This document shows, in pieces, positions 1 to 8,589 of a stretch of DNA of 64,000 nt. The stretch is from CAYPEL01 sp036479985 (GTDB lineage Bacteria > Pseudomonadota > Gammaproteobacteria > DSM-19610): contig CBDDAF010000003.1 of assembly GCA_965224815.1 (NCBI GenBank), positions 310,001-374,000 of the forward strand. The letters run 5' to 3'. A model generated the notes under the pieces. That model saw only the letters and a program-made list of their open reading frames with translations, was not told where the DNA came from and ran no database searches. Made by a program: the position numbers and the translations under genes. Position 1 is the first letter of the stretch, and every line of letters begins with the position of its first letter.

Positions 1-502
1 GCAATTCAGAATATTGTGATCCAACACCAGGTATGCGCATCAGGTCAGCCATGCTGACCCATTTACGTACGACATATTCTTCAAGGTCAAGTTCGGCAGC
101 AAGCTCCTTGCGCGCACCAATAAGGTGATATTTGTCTAGGAATTGCTCGATAGTTGAAATGCCTAGTTTGCGCAACCGTTTGCCCCGGCCTTTCCCGATG
201 CCTTCAATTTCCTCTATATCATATTCATTGATGGGTGCCTGTTCGATGCGCTTGGTTGTAGAACTACTTTGGCCAGCAGCGCTTGAGCTCGCTAAAGCTG
301 CAGCACTGGAGGTGGCCACTGTAGCTTTTCGTCCTGTTGAGGCGCTTTTCATTTGCATGGCACGAACACGTTTATCGCATTCTTCCGCAAGATAACGTTC
401 ACGTTGTTTTGCTTTATTGCCACGTAAGATCCAGCCAATGATGAATCCTAGTACTGCTGCGATGATCATGCATAACAGTATTTGTTTGATGAGATAGCTC
501 AT
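1..502 (-). CDS. Membrane-anchored helix-hairpin-helix protein (partial, 3' end outside window)
   Basis: The protein starts at the ATG complementary to 500-502 and runs off the left edge, leaving about 167 residues. Residues 5-26 form one hydrophobic segment (IKQILLCMIIAAVLGFIIGW), so it is probably an inner-membrane anchor. A low-complexity Ala/Ser linker (about residues 55-85) follows. After it comes a region with 'IEEIEGIGKGRGKRLRKLGI' and later 'MRIPGVGSQYSEL', which are helix-hairpin-helix-like motifs typical of DUF4332-type proteins. Only 2 bases separate its start from the stop of the OmpA-like gene transcribed in the same direction, so the two are almost certainly co-transcribed and probably work together in the envelope. 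Function unknown. The helix-hairpin-helix could bind DNA, but in DUF4332 proteins it may be a protein-interaction module. Confidence 0.6.
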   Translation of the reverse strand, partial: MSYLIKQILLCMIIAAVLGFIIGWILRGNKAKQRERYLAEECDKRVRAMQMKSASTGRKATVATSSAAALASSSAAGQSSSTTKRIEQAPINEYDIEEIEGIGKGRGKRLRKLGISTIEQFLDKYHLIGARKELAAELDLEEYVVRKWVSMADLMRIPGVGSQYSEL

Positions 503-504
503 GT

Positions 505-1620
505 TTATTGCCCCACGACTTTGAATTCAATGCGCCGATTTTTAGCCCGGCCTTCAACGCTGCCATTTGTTGCAATCGGCGATAATTCGCCGAATCCGAC
601 TGCCATTAAGCGGTCTACCTGTATGCCATGTCCGGTCAAATAACGGCCGACAGATGCTGCCCTCTGACCACTTAATTCGCTATTGTAAGCTTCGCTGCCT
701 TGAGAGTCAGTGTGGCCACCAATCTCGATTTTTACATCTGGGCATTCATTTGCTGCTTCAACTAGCTTGTCAAGCAGCCCGTGGCTATCAGGATTGATGT
801 CAGCACTGTTGAAGTTAAATTGTATGCGTTGATCAGCTAACAAGTCATCAAAACGATTTTGACAGTTTATAGCTGATTCCTGAATCTGTAATTCAGGTTC
901 TGGCTCAGGTTCCTGGGCCAAAATAGGTTCGGGTTCAGGTTCCAGAACAGCTATATCATAGGATGTCTGAAAATCAGTGTGTAATCCACTACTAATAGTT
1001 GTCTCTAAACGATCTCGTACTGTTTCACTTGTGGCCGTGCCAGTTACAGACATTTCAGTATTTACTATGTCCGCTGTGCCTTCTTCAAGAGCGTACAACT
1101 GGGTTAACAAAACTTCGGCGCTCTGATGCCAGCCGTCAGGTGCACCAGGTTCTATCTCAAGTTGATCTCTGACATTAGGTGTTCCAAAACGTTGCTCGGC
1201 AATACCGACTAATTTCTCATGGGCCGCCTGATCAGGCACCATACCGGTCAAAATAATATTTCCGTCACGTAATATGAATTGTGTGCGGTAGTCAGCAGGC
1301 GGCGGGGCAGCTTCTGGAGTAGGTGTAATAACAGGTTTTTCAATTTCTACTGTGATTTGGTTGTCGACACTACGGACGCCCAGGATACGAGATGCTACTA
1401 CGCCAGCTGTCTCTCTTAATTCAGCACTGGGCGCAATACCCGATAATATAAGTTCGCGGCCATCCATAGAGGCTTGAGCCCAGTCCAAACCTTCACCGTA
1501 CAATGCTGTGCTGGTTCGTGTGGTTAGATTTTCTTCAATAGCGGGTGCATGATTTCGTATGCAAAGAAATGTGATCAGACCTAATAACAATAGGCTGAGT
1601 AAAAGTAGCAGACGGTTCAT
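505..1620 (-). CDS. OmpA-family protein with N-terminal anchor and BON-like repeats
   Basis: The start is the ATG at 1620, chosen because GGAG lies about 7 bases upstream and the residues after it (MNRLLLLLSLLLLGLITFL) form a signal anchor; an upstream extension lacks such a signal. The 371-residue protein has two or three BON-like modules (about residues 30-230; phrases 'ELILSGIAPSAELRETAGV' and 'NIILTGMVPDQAAHEKLVGI'). An acidic Pro/Glu linker follows, then a C-terminal OmpA domain (about 255-371) with the peptidoglycan-contacting 'IGGHTDSQGSEAYN' and 'GRAKNRRIEF' motifs. The OmpA domain is known to bind diaminopimelate in peptidoglycan. BON modules are associated with membranes. I infer a protein spanning inner membrane and cell wall. 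It lies 2 bases upstream of the helix-hairpin-helix gene. Confidence 0.82.
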   Translation of the reverse strand: MNRLLLLLSLLLLGLITFLCIRNHAPAIEENLTTRTSTALYGEGLDWAQASMDGRELILSGIAPSAELRETAGVVASRILGVRSVDNQITVEIEKPVITPTPEAAPPPADYRTQFILRDGNIILTGMVPDQAAHEKLVGIAEQRFGTPNVRDQLEIEPGAPDGWHQSAEVLLTQLYALEEGTADIVNTEMSVTGTATSETVRDRLETTISSGLHTDFQTSYDIAVLEPEPEPILAQEPEPEPELQIQESAINCQNRFDDLLADQRIQFNFNSADINPDSHGLLDKLVEAANECPDVKIEIGGHTDSQGSEAYNSELSGQRAASVGRYLTGHGIQVDRLMAVGFGELSPIATNGSVEGRAKNRRIEFKVVGQ

Positions 1621-1860
1621 TTGATCTCCGGCTGAATAAATAAAGGTAGCTGATAGTTGAGATTTGCACTGAGTTCGGTAGTGACCATTCACATGTCGCC
1701 TTGTTTACTGCAAAGATTGGTTGGATAAGGCTCAAGGCTGTCTTTTATAACCCTTTTATTTTAAAAGTCAAGCCACGCGAATTACTAAATTATACATTTA
1801 TAGCGTTATTAAATTAGGCTATTATCTCTCACTCGGATAATTGCAGATCCACATGAAATC

Positions 1861-2940
1861 ATGGATAAATTACAAGAGTTTTTGAATCCAGTACTTGAGC
1901 TATTTTCAGGCAGGCCCTATGTACAGTCGGGCATCGTAGTAGTGCTCACGCTTATATTGTCCAGAGCAATTGTCTGGACACTGCTTGGTTTGCTGCGACA
2001 AGCTGCATCCCGAACCCGATCAACACTTGACGATGCTGTTTTTTCTGCTTTACGGACACCGCTAAGTTATACCGTTTTGATGTTCGGTCTTTCTCTGGCG
2101 ATACGACTACTTCCGCTGAGTGAAAAATTAGAAGGAAATCTTATTGCGTTGCTTCAATCCATTGGTATTTTTGTCTGGATGATGTTTCTGGCGCGTATAT
2201 CGAAAGCAATTTTACGTAACCAGGCTTCCGATAATAAAACACCTAAATTTCTACAGTCAGCGACTATACCGCTTTTCGAGAATATGGCGCTTATTCTCAT
2301 TGTCGCAATCGGTATCTATCTAATCTTCGAAACCTGGAGCATCGATATGACAGCATGGCTGGCATCTGCCGGTATTGTTGGTATTGCAGTTGGTTTTGCA
2401 GCAAAAGATACTTTGGCTAATCTGTTCTCTGGAGTTTTTATACTTGCAGACATGCCCTACAAAATTGGTGATTATATCGTCCTCGATTCAAATGAACGTG
2501 GCGAAATTACCAAGATTGGTATTCGTAGCACACGTTTGTTGACGCGTGATGATGTGGAATTAACTATCCCGAATTCAATTATGGGGAATTCTAAAATTGT
2601 CAACGAATCTGGCGGCCCACATCAAAAATACCGTATTCGTATTCCGGTCGGCGTTGCTTATGGTTCGGATGTCGATCAAGTGCGAGAATTGTTAATGGGT
2701 GTGGCGGAAAATAATGAAATGGCCTGTAAAAATCCAGAACCCCGTGTGCGTTTCCGTGCTTTTGGAAATTCCAGTCTGGACTTTGAATTACTCTGTTGGA
2801 TAGAGGAGCCTTCTTTGCGGGGTAGAGCAATAGATATATTATTGACGGAAGTCTATAAAAGTTTTACCAGCGCAAATATTGAAATACCCTTTAGCAAGCA
2901 GGATCTTTATATTAAAGAAATGCCCAGGAGCTTAGGTTAA
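1861..2940 (+). CDS. Small-conductance mechanosensitive channel (MscS family)
   Basis: A 359-residue inner-membrane channel that opens under membrane tension to release solutes on osmotic downshock. Hydrophobic segments lie near residues 24-46, 68-86, 96-112 and 138-157. The pore helix spans about 163-196 and contains 'GFAAKDTLANLFSG', the Gly/Ala-rich TM3 of MscS proteins. The beta domain follows, with 'YIVLDS', 'GEITKIGIRSTRL' and the conserved 'IPNS' at 236-239, then the mixed alpha/beta C-terminal domain. It has one or two more membrane segments than E. coli MscS (286 aa) and is closer to the medium-length homologues. An ATG 8 bases upstream is out of frame, so 1861 is the first usable ATG. 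No clear Shine-Dalgarno sequence. It is convergent with the following GGDEF/EAL gene. Confidence 0.9.
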   Translation: MDKLQEFLNPVLELFSGRPYVQSGIVVVLTLILSRAIVWTLLGLLRQAASRTRSTLDDAVFSALRTPLSYTVLMFGLSLAIRLLPLSEKLEGNLIALLQSIGIFVWMMFLARISKAILRNQASDNKTPKFLQSATIPLFENMALILIVAIGIYLIFETWSIDMTAWLASAGIVGIAVGFAAKDTLANLFSGVFILADMPYKIGDYIVLDSNERGEITKIGIRSTRLLTRDDVELTIPNSIMGNSKIVNESGGPHQKYRIRIPVGVAYGSDVDQVRELLMGVAENNEMACKNPEPRVRFRAFGNSSLDFELLCWIEEPSLRGRAIDILLTEVYKSFTSANIEIPFSKQDLYIKEMPRSLG

Positions 2941-2957
2941 AACCTTTTATAGACCTG

Positions 2958-4913
2958 TCAGGCAATAGCAACTTGTTTTTCTTTATCAAAAAAAGTGGCT
3001 AATGGTTTTGGCTTGCCCAGTGCATTTCCTTGCAGATAGTCCACGCCGATTCTTTTAAGGGTGGACACAGTAGCTTTATCTTGAACATATTCAGCAATGG
3101 TCTGCTTACCCAGGGTGTGTCCCACATCATTGAATAATCTGACAATCGAAGAGTCTTTTTGATCAGACTGAATGTTACGTACAAATGCGCCATCGATTTT
3201 CAGGTAATCAACCGGCAGATTTTTAAGGTAAGTGAATGAAGACAAACCGGCCCCAAAGTCATCCAGTGCAAATTGACAACCTAAACTATTTAGACGTTGC
3301 ATGTTATTAGTGGCTTGATTAAAACCTCGTATGGCAGCAGTTTCTGTAATTTCAAAGACGATATTGTGAGGATTAACTTTTGTTATATTAAATTGTTCAA
3401 CGATAAAGTCTGTGAGTTTATCATCACATATGCTTCGCCCTGACAGATTGATTGATAGTTTGACATCCTTTTTATTTGGATTGCCCTCGGACAGCCACTG
3501 CAAGGTATTGGCTACAACCCATTTGTCAATATTTTGAATAAGCCCATAACGCTCAGCTGCAGGAATAAAGCTATCTGGTAATAATAGATTGCCTTCCTCA
3601 TCTCTGCCTCGGACTAGTATTTCTGCATATTTAACACTGCTTCCAGCTTCGGCATCGGAAGGGTATATTGGTTGGTAGTACAACTCATAGCGCTCTTCTT
3701 TTAAAAGAACAAGGGTGGCGGGCAAACTATTATTGTAAGTATGAGTTTGATAGTCATCCCCCTGGCTGGATAGCTCTATTTCACCCGATCCGCGTTTTTT
3801 TGCAAGGTAACAGGATTGATCGGCACGAGCCATCACGTTGGGAATAGTATCTACAGCATTCAACATCGTAATTCCTACGCAAGCGCTTATATGAAAGGTT
3901 TCTCCATGCCAAACAAAATTGTGGCTTTCAATAGTTTCAATAATTTCAGCTGCTTTCTGAACAGCTGCTTCTTCTGGACAATGATTGAGAAGAATGCCGA
4001 ATTCATCACCGCCAATGCGTGCCAGTGAATCTCGCTCACGTGTTATTAAGAGTAATCTATTCGCCAGTTCTTTGAGTAATTGGTCTCCTGCTTTATGGCC
4101 ACAACTGTCATTGATAACCTTGAACCGATCGAGGTCAAAAACAAGCAGTGAGTGTTCATATTCAAATTGTTTGACAGAAGTTAAAGCATGTTGAATTCGT
4201 CGTTCAAATTCAGTGCGGGTAATTAATGATGTGAGGGCATCATGGCTGGCCTGATACGCTAAAATGCCAGTTCTTTTGGTGGTGCGCCAAAATACTGCTT
4301 GTGCAATAAAAATACTTAACAGGATGCATGAGATACCAATAGTCAGCATGATGTCATGTGCTTTTCTATAGGTTGTTTGGCTGGACTTCAAAATATTTTT
4401 AGTTTTATTCCGTTCCAGCTCGATAAACTTTCCTAGTATTGTACTGGCTTTAAATAGTCCAGTGTATAATTGCTCAGTATGTGATTGAATAAAACCAGCG
4501 TGAGTACCATTGTCTATTTCTTTTAGAACATCTGATAAAAATTCCATATTCACTTGAGTCTGTTTTGTGACTCGTGACATAAGTTCTCGTTCATGCGGGC
4601 TTAAGTCGGATTTTGTCAGATAGTCACGTGCCACAAAGTAGTTGCTTGCATGATGGGACAGTTCAAGACGAAGTTCGTCGCGTTTAAACACATTATTTGT
4701 GGAGAGTAAGGCTCGTATGGCATTGCTACGAAAAATAATAGCGTCGCGCATCCGATAAATAGCATCAATTTTTGCGCTTGTACTTTGGGTTACGTTAACG
4801 GCTTGTTGCTGAGCAAGATCCATTTGTTGTAGAGAAAAATACACAACCAGAGACAGCAGTATTAACAATGCTGTAAAACCGAAAGCGATTATGGATTTTA
4901 TGTTATCTTTCAT
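2958..4913 (-). CDS. Membrane GGDEF/EAL protein (c-di-GMP turnover)
   Basis: A 651-residue protein that probably makes and/or degrades cyclic di-GMP. Two membrane helices (about residues 8-28 and 187-208) bracket a helical periplasmic domain rich in Gln, Ser and Thr, likely a four-helix-bundle sensor. The GGDEF domain has an intact 'GGDEF' at 301-305 and an RxxD inhibitory site (RERD, 292-295) five residues before it. The EAL domain has the variant 'EILVRG' at 431-436 but keeps the other metal and catalytic signatures: 'SINLS', 'FEITET', 'DDFGAG' (551-556), 'LKIDG' and 'IAEYV'. Both activities may therefore be retained. It stands alone, with 276 bases before the divergent ABC exporter. It resembles the EAL part of the protein at 48457-51276 more than the one at 21728-24127. 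Confidence 0.9.
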   Translation of the reverse strand: MKDNIKSIIAFGFTALLILLSLVVYFSLQQMDLAQQQAVNVTQSTSAKIDAIYRMRDAIIFRSNAIRALLSTNNVFKRDELRLELSHHASNYFVARDYLTKSDLSPHERELMSRVTKQTQVNMEFLSDVLKEIDNGTHAGFIQSHTEQLYTGLFKASTILGKFIELERNKTKNILKSSQTTYRKAHDIMLTIGISCILLSIFIAQAVFWRTTKRTGILAYQASHDALTSLITRTEFERRIQHALTSVKQFEYEHSLLVFDLDRFKVINDSCGHKAGDQLLKELANRLLLITRERDSLARIGGDEFGILLNHCPEEAAVQKAAEIIETIESHNFVWHGETFHISACVGITMLNAVDTIPNVMARADQSCYLAKKRGSGEIELSSQGDDYQTHTYNNSLPATLVLLKEERYELYYQPIYPSDAEAGSSVKYAEILVRGRDEEGNLLLPDSFIPAAERYGLIQNIDKWVVANTLQWLSEGNPNKKDVKLSINLSGRSICDDKLTDFIVEQFNITKVNPHNIVFEITETAAIRGFNQATNNMQRLNSLGCQFALDDFGAGLSSFTYLKNLPVDYLKIDGAFVRNIQSDQKDSSIVRLFNDVGHTLGKQTIAEYVQDKATVSTLKRIGVDYLQGNALGKPKPLATFFDKEKQVAIA

Positions 4914-5051
4914 GTTGATTACTGGTGTCTATGAAGTGATAAAGACACAGGTGAAAGAAAGCATCCCGCTGATCGTTCAGCGTATTGGGGGCAGGCTATT
5001 TTGGAATAGTAATGATTTGCCATATTGCATTTCCCTGCAGTCGGTATTTCT

Positions 5052-5068
5052 TCTATCCGTGGGATAGA
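5052..5068. promoter_or_regulatory. Small perfect inverted repeat in divergent intergenic region
   Basis: TCTATCC and GGATAGA are separated by GTG. The site lies in the 276-base gap between the GGDEF/EAL gene (leftward) and the ABC exporter (rightward), about 120 bases before the exporter start. The same arms with a 6-base spacer occur at 36876-36895 upstream of infA. It could be an operator or a small hairpin; nothing identifies a binding protein. The rest of this gap shows no gene or clear promoter to me. Confidence 0.3.
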
Positions 5069-5189
5069 TAACGGTCTGAAATATTTAACCTGAAGGTGTA
5101 TTTTAATGTGTAAGTATTCATACCTAAGTTGTCATACGTAGCATTTATTTGTTTGTTGAATTCCGTCGCCGTTTATTGAGGTCTGCTCG

Positions 5190-6116
5190 ATGCAACCCAT
5201 AGTCTCTATCTCAAATTTGTCCAAGACTTACGCCAATGGTTATCACGCCCTGAAGGACATAAATCTTGATATCAATAGCGGCGAAATTCTGGCGTTACTC
5301 GGCCCTAACGGTGCCGGTAAAACGACCCTGATTTCCTGTATATGTGGAATAGTTAATGCCACTGCTGGAACGGTAACTGTTGCTGGGCATGACATAGTGA
5401 CTGGTTATCGTCAGACGCGCAGTCTTATCGGCCTGGTTCCGCAGGAGCTGACGCTGGGTGCCTTTGATTCAGTATTAAATACGTTATGTTTTAGCCGTGG
5501 CCTGTTTGGTAAAAACCCAGATCCTGCCTATATTGAAAAACTGCTTAAAGACCTGTCATTGTGGGATAAAAAAGATAGCAAGCTCATGACATTGTCAGGT
5601 GGTATGAAGCGACGAGTGCTAATTGGCAAGGCTTTATCGCACGAACCGTCGATTTTATTTCTGGATGAACCCTCAGCAGGCGTTGATGTGGAATTACGCA
5701 AAGATATGTGGGCGCTGGTTAGGCGTCTGCGTGAATCTGGTGTCACTATTATTCTGACTACCCACTATATAGAAGAAGCAGAAGCGATTGCGGATCGTGT
5801 CGGAATCATTAGCGATGGGGAATTGCTATTAGTGGAAGACACTCAGTCATTAATGCATAAGATGGGAACCAAGCAGATTACTGTCGAACTTATTGAGCCT
5901 ATAAAAGCTATGCCAGAAATATTTTCCGACTGGACATTGGATTTGTCAGCAGAGGGCAGTAAATTTACCTACACTTATGACCCTCGTGATTCTAATAATG
6001 GCATCAAAGAACTGTTGCAGGCTATTAGTGAATCAAAAATTGAATTAAAAGATATTAAAACCACGCAAAGCTCATTGGAGGATATTTTCATCGCACTGGT
6101 GAATGAAAAATTATGA
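5190..6116 (+). CDS. ABC transporter ATP-binding protein (YadG-type)
   Basis: The 308-residue nucleotide-binding subunit of an ABC-2 type exporter. It shows Walker A 'GPNGAGKT' (38-45), the ABC signature 'LSGGM' (135-139), Walker B 'LFLDEP' (156-161) and the switch His in 'TTHYIEEAE' (H192). The C-terminal 80 residues are a YadG/CcmA-like extension. Length and motifs fit the E. coli YadG family (308 aa). Its stop overlaps the start of the permease gene (ATGA), the usual arrangement of a translationally coupled pair. The substrate is not apparent; homologous pairs have been linked to drug or polysaccharide export, but that is not established here. Confidence 0.92.
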   Translation: MQPIVSISNLSKTYANGYHALKDINLDINSGEILALLGPNGAGKTTLISCICGIVNATAGTVTVAGHDIVTGYRQTRSLIGLVPQELTLGAFDSVLNTLCFSRGLFGKNPDPAYIEKLLKDLSLWDKKDSKLMTLSGGMKRRVLIGKALSHEPSILFLDEPSAGVDVELRKDMWALVRRLRESGVTIILTTHYIEEAEAIADRVGIISDGELLLVEDTQSLMHKMGTKQITVELIEPIKAMPEIFSDWTLDLSAEGSKFTYTYDPRDSNNGIKELLQAISESKIELKDIKTTQSSLEDIFIALVNEKL

Positions 6117-6874
6117 ACACACAGGCAATCAAAGTCATCTATAAGTATGAAATGCTTCGCGCCTGGGAGACTCTGCTACAGAGTTTTGCATCACCAGTGA
6201 TTTCCACTTCACTTTATTTCGTGGTCTTTGGTTCGGCTATTGGTTCGCGTATTGAGCAGGTAGAGGGTGTCGCTTATGGTTCATTCATCGTGCCTGGATT
6301 GATTATGCTGGTATTATTAACCCAGAGTATATCCAACGCCTCATTTGGAATATTTTTTCCTAAATTTACCGGCACTATATACGAAGTCATGTCTGCGCCA
6401 ATATCCTTCTTCGAAATTCTTTTGGGTTACGTTGGGGCTGCAGCGACCAAGTCCCTGATCATTGGTCTGATCATTCTTGCGACGGCAGGATTCTTTGTGC
6501 CTCTGGAGATTGCACACCCAATATGGATGATGGCCTTCCTGGTTTTGACCTGTATTTCTTTTAGCTTATTTGGTTTTATTATAGGGCTATGGGCCGACAA
6601 TTTTGAAAAATTGCAGCTCATCCCATTACTGGTGATCACGCCGTTGGTATTTCTCGGTGGGAGTTTTTACTCAGTCAGTATGTTACCGCCTGTCTGGCAG
6701 ACCGTAACGCTTTTTAATCCGGTGGTCTATCTGATCAGTGGTTTTCGCTGGAGTTTTTTCGAAGTGTCAGATGTAAGTGTAGGTCTTAGCCTGACTATGA
6801 TACTGGTATTTTTATCGGCTTGTCTGATCGTCGTCTGGTGGATGTTTAAAACGGGGTATCGATTGAAACAATAA
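6113..6874 (+). CDS. ABC-2 type transporter permease (YadH-type)
   Basis: A 253-residue integral membrane protein with six predicted helices (about residues 25-43, 60-80, 108-130, 140-160, 168-186 and 225-246). It belongs to the ABC-2 permease family; the phrase 'PLVFLGGSFYSVSMLPPVWQ' is the conserved segment before the last helix. It pairs with the ATPase gene upstream, which it overlaps by 4 bases. Together they would form a homodimeric exporter in the inner membrane. It converges with the oxygenase gene, 30 bases away, and no obvious terminator lies between. Confidence 0.92.
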   Translation: MNTQAIKVIYKYEMLRAWETLLQSFASPVISTSLYFVVFGSAIGSRIEQVEGVAYGSFIVPGLIMLVLLTQSISNASFGIFFPKFTGTIYEVMSAPISFFEILLGYVGAAATKSLIIGLIILATAGFFVPLEIAHPIWMMAFLVLTCISFSLFGFIIGLWADNFEKLQLIPLLVITPLVFLGGSFYSVSMLPPVWQTVTLFNPVVYLISGFRWSFFEVSDVSVGLSLTMILVFLSACLIVVWWMFKTGYRLKQ

Positions 6875-6904
6875 GCTATTTCTGAGCAGATAGAATGGTT
6901 CCAG

Positions 6905-7717
6905 TTATACCGGAAATATTAGCTCTGGCAGAGAGGCAGAACGCGTATCAGACGTGGGTAAGTTATCTGCAGAACGAAAGGTAAACACAGCCGAAGTTTT
7001 GTTTTTTTCTGTCCGATTACGGTTGGCAGAATGTAATAAAAGACAGTGAAAGAAAAGCACATCGCCTGCTTCAAGATGAATGTCGATACTTTGCTTAATC
7101 AAGCCCTGATTTTCAGCAAGATCAGTTCGTAGAAACTGCGCATCATCTCTTTGGTCATCCTGAATGGTAGCTCGGTGAGAGCCTGGAATCACTCTGAGCC
7201 CACCATTTTCCTTGTATTCGGAGCCTAAAGCCAACCATGCTGTTATCAGGTCAGATTTTTGAAACGACCAATAACGAATATCCTGATGCCAACCGGTATC
7301 ACTGCTGAATTCGTGATGTTTTGTCATGATACAGTTGTGATGGGCTAACGGCATAACAATTCGACCACCAATGAGTTGTTTCAGTCGTCCCTGTAGGGCA
7401 GCACTAGAAACCCATTGTGCAAAAACAGGCGCGCGGCTATATGCCTGTAAAAGACGGCGTATGGTTTTACCACCTTGGATACTACGTGATGCTGGCGAAC
7501 CTGGATAATGTAAGTCAGCCTCGTATTCAACAGGTTCAATTTGTTGTTCCAAATGCTGCTGGGCGATGGCTAGCATGTGTTTGCATTGTTCATCGCTAAC
7601 CAGGCCGCGAACAATGACAAACCCATCCCGTTGGAACTGCTTAAGGTCGCTGCCCGTAAAAAGGCTGGCTTTGGTGGCTTCCGATACTTCTGAATGGGTT
7701 GTGGTGCACATGGGCAT
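6905..7717 (-). CDS. Phytanoyl-CoA dioxygenase family protein (Fe(II)/2-oxoglutarate oxygenase)
   Basis: A 270-residue cytosolic enzyme of the PhyH family, which uses Fe(II), oxygen and 2-oxoglutarate to hydroxylate small molecules. The iron ligands are visible: HxD in 'GWHQDIRYW' (H144, D146) and the distal His in 'LLLHSANRN' (H229). The Arg-containing stretch after it would bind 2-oxoglutarate. The N-terminal 'FQRDGFVIVRGLVSDEQC' is typical of the fold's opening. The substrate is unknown; bacterial relatives act on ectoine, halogenated compounds and secondary metabolites. The neighbours give no pathway: an ABC exporter converges on it and a rhomboid gene lies upstream on the same strand with a 57-base gap. 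Start at 7717 or two codons in; no strong ribosome-binding site. Confidence 0.85.
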   Translation of the reverse strand: MPMCTTTHSEVSEATKASLFTGSDLKQFQRDGFVIVRGLVSDEQCKHMLAIAQQHLEQQIEPVEYEADLHYPGSPASRSIQGGKTIRRLLQAYSRAPVFAQWVSSAALQGRLKQLIGGRIVMPLAHHNCIMTKHHEFSSDTGWHQDIRYWSFQKSDLITAWLALGSEYKENGGLRVIPGSHRATIQDDQRDDAQFLRTDLAENQGLIKQSIDIHLEAGDVLFFHCLLLHSANRNRTEKNKTSAVFTFRSADNLPTSDTRSASLPELIFPV

Positions 7718-7774
7718 ATTTTACTTGAAGGCAGGATCCATACTAATTCTCTTAGAATCTATTGTCATTATCTT

Positions 7775-8455
7775 TTAGTGAGTATTTGTGTTTTCCTCCC
7801 AATCGACATCATCTTCTTCAATTTCCCAGCTATATTTTTTCTGCGGAGGTTGGGGATCATGATTCTTGAGAATAAAGGCCAGGATAATACCAATAATTGC
7901 CCCGAAGAAATGCGACTCATATGAAATAGCCGGGTTACTGGGAAAAATACCCCAGATCATACTGCCGTAGAGAAAAAACACGATCATGGAAAGTACAATG
8001 GCTAGTTTATCCCAACGCAATACGCCCACCGTGAACACAAAGAACATTATTCCAAAGGTCAATCCGCTAGCGCCAATGTGATAAGCGTTGCGTGCAAATA
8101 ACCAAACGCCGATTCCTGAGCCGAGATAAATAACAGGTAATACAATTCTTGCCGATTTTGGGTAACCATATAGCAACGCTGATCCGAGGATTAAAACCGG
8201 TGCTGTATTGGTAAACAAATGGGATATGGAGCCATGAATAAGTGGTGCTAGAAGTATGCCGGCCAGGTTCTCTGGCCGCTGCGGGTAGACGCCATATTGA
8301 ACAAAATCAAGATTAAAAATTATTTCAACCAGTTTTATAGACCACAAAATCACAGTAAATAAAGTGGATATAAAAATTGCATGGCGCAACTTATTTTTGT
8401 CATTACTTAATGCTGTTGTATCTGTGTGCATGCCCGTGCTGATATATTTTGTCAT
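7775..8455 (-). CDS. Rhomboid family intramembrane serine protease
   Basis: A 226-residue inner-membrane protease that cleaves substrates within the bilayer. The catalytic pair is visible: Ser130 in 'HIGASGLTFG' and His182 in 'ESHFFGAIIG'. The 'HLFTNTAP' motif (H79, N83) supplies oxyanion-hole residues. About six membrane segments fit the basic bacterial rhomboid fold. The C-terminus is an acidic cytosolic tail (EEDDVDWEE). The assigned ATG lies inside the long arm of the palindromic repeat that follows (TTGTCATTGTGAA on the plus strand), so the first codons may derive from repeat DNA. Met9 is an alternative start with no better ribosome-binding site. The substrate is unknown. Confidence 0.88.
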   Translation of the reverse strand: MTKYISTGMHTDTTALSNDKNKLRHAIFISTLFTVILWSIKLVEIIFNLDFVQYGVYPQRPENLAGILLAPLIHGSISHLFTNTAPVLILGSALLYGYPKSARIVLPVIYLGSGIGVWLFARNAYHIGASGLTFGIMFFVFTVGVLRWDKLAIVLSMIVFFLYGSMIWGIFPSNPAISYESHFFGAIIGIILAFILKNHDPQPPQKKYSWEIEEDDVDWEENTNTH

Positions 8456-8471
8456 TGTGAATAGTGTATAT

Positions 8472-8539
8472 CCTGTAGGAGCGGCTTCAGCCGCGATGAA
8501 CGCGCCGTACCCAATCGCGGCTGAAGCCGCTCCTACAGG
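8472..8539. repeat. Palindromic repeat copy 1 (CTTCAG/CTGAAG subtype)
   Basis: The hairpin arms start CCTGTAGGAGCGGC and end GCCGCTCCTACAGG around a loop of about 20 bases. The left flank carries the long arm (TTGTCATTGTGAATAGTG, which overlaps the rhomboid start). The right flank carries the short arm (TTCTCGCTAATTAATC followed by a decayed outer end, CTCCTTTAG). Confidence 0.95.
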
Positions 8540-8589
8540 TTCTCGCTAATTAATCCAGGCCCTCCTTTAGATTGTATAATTGGTAACTG

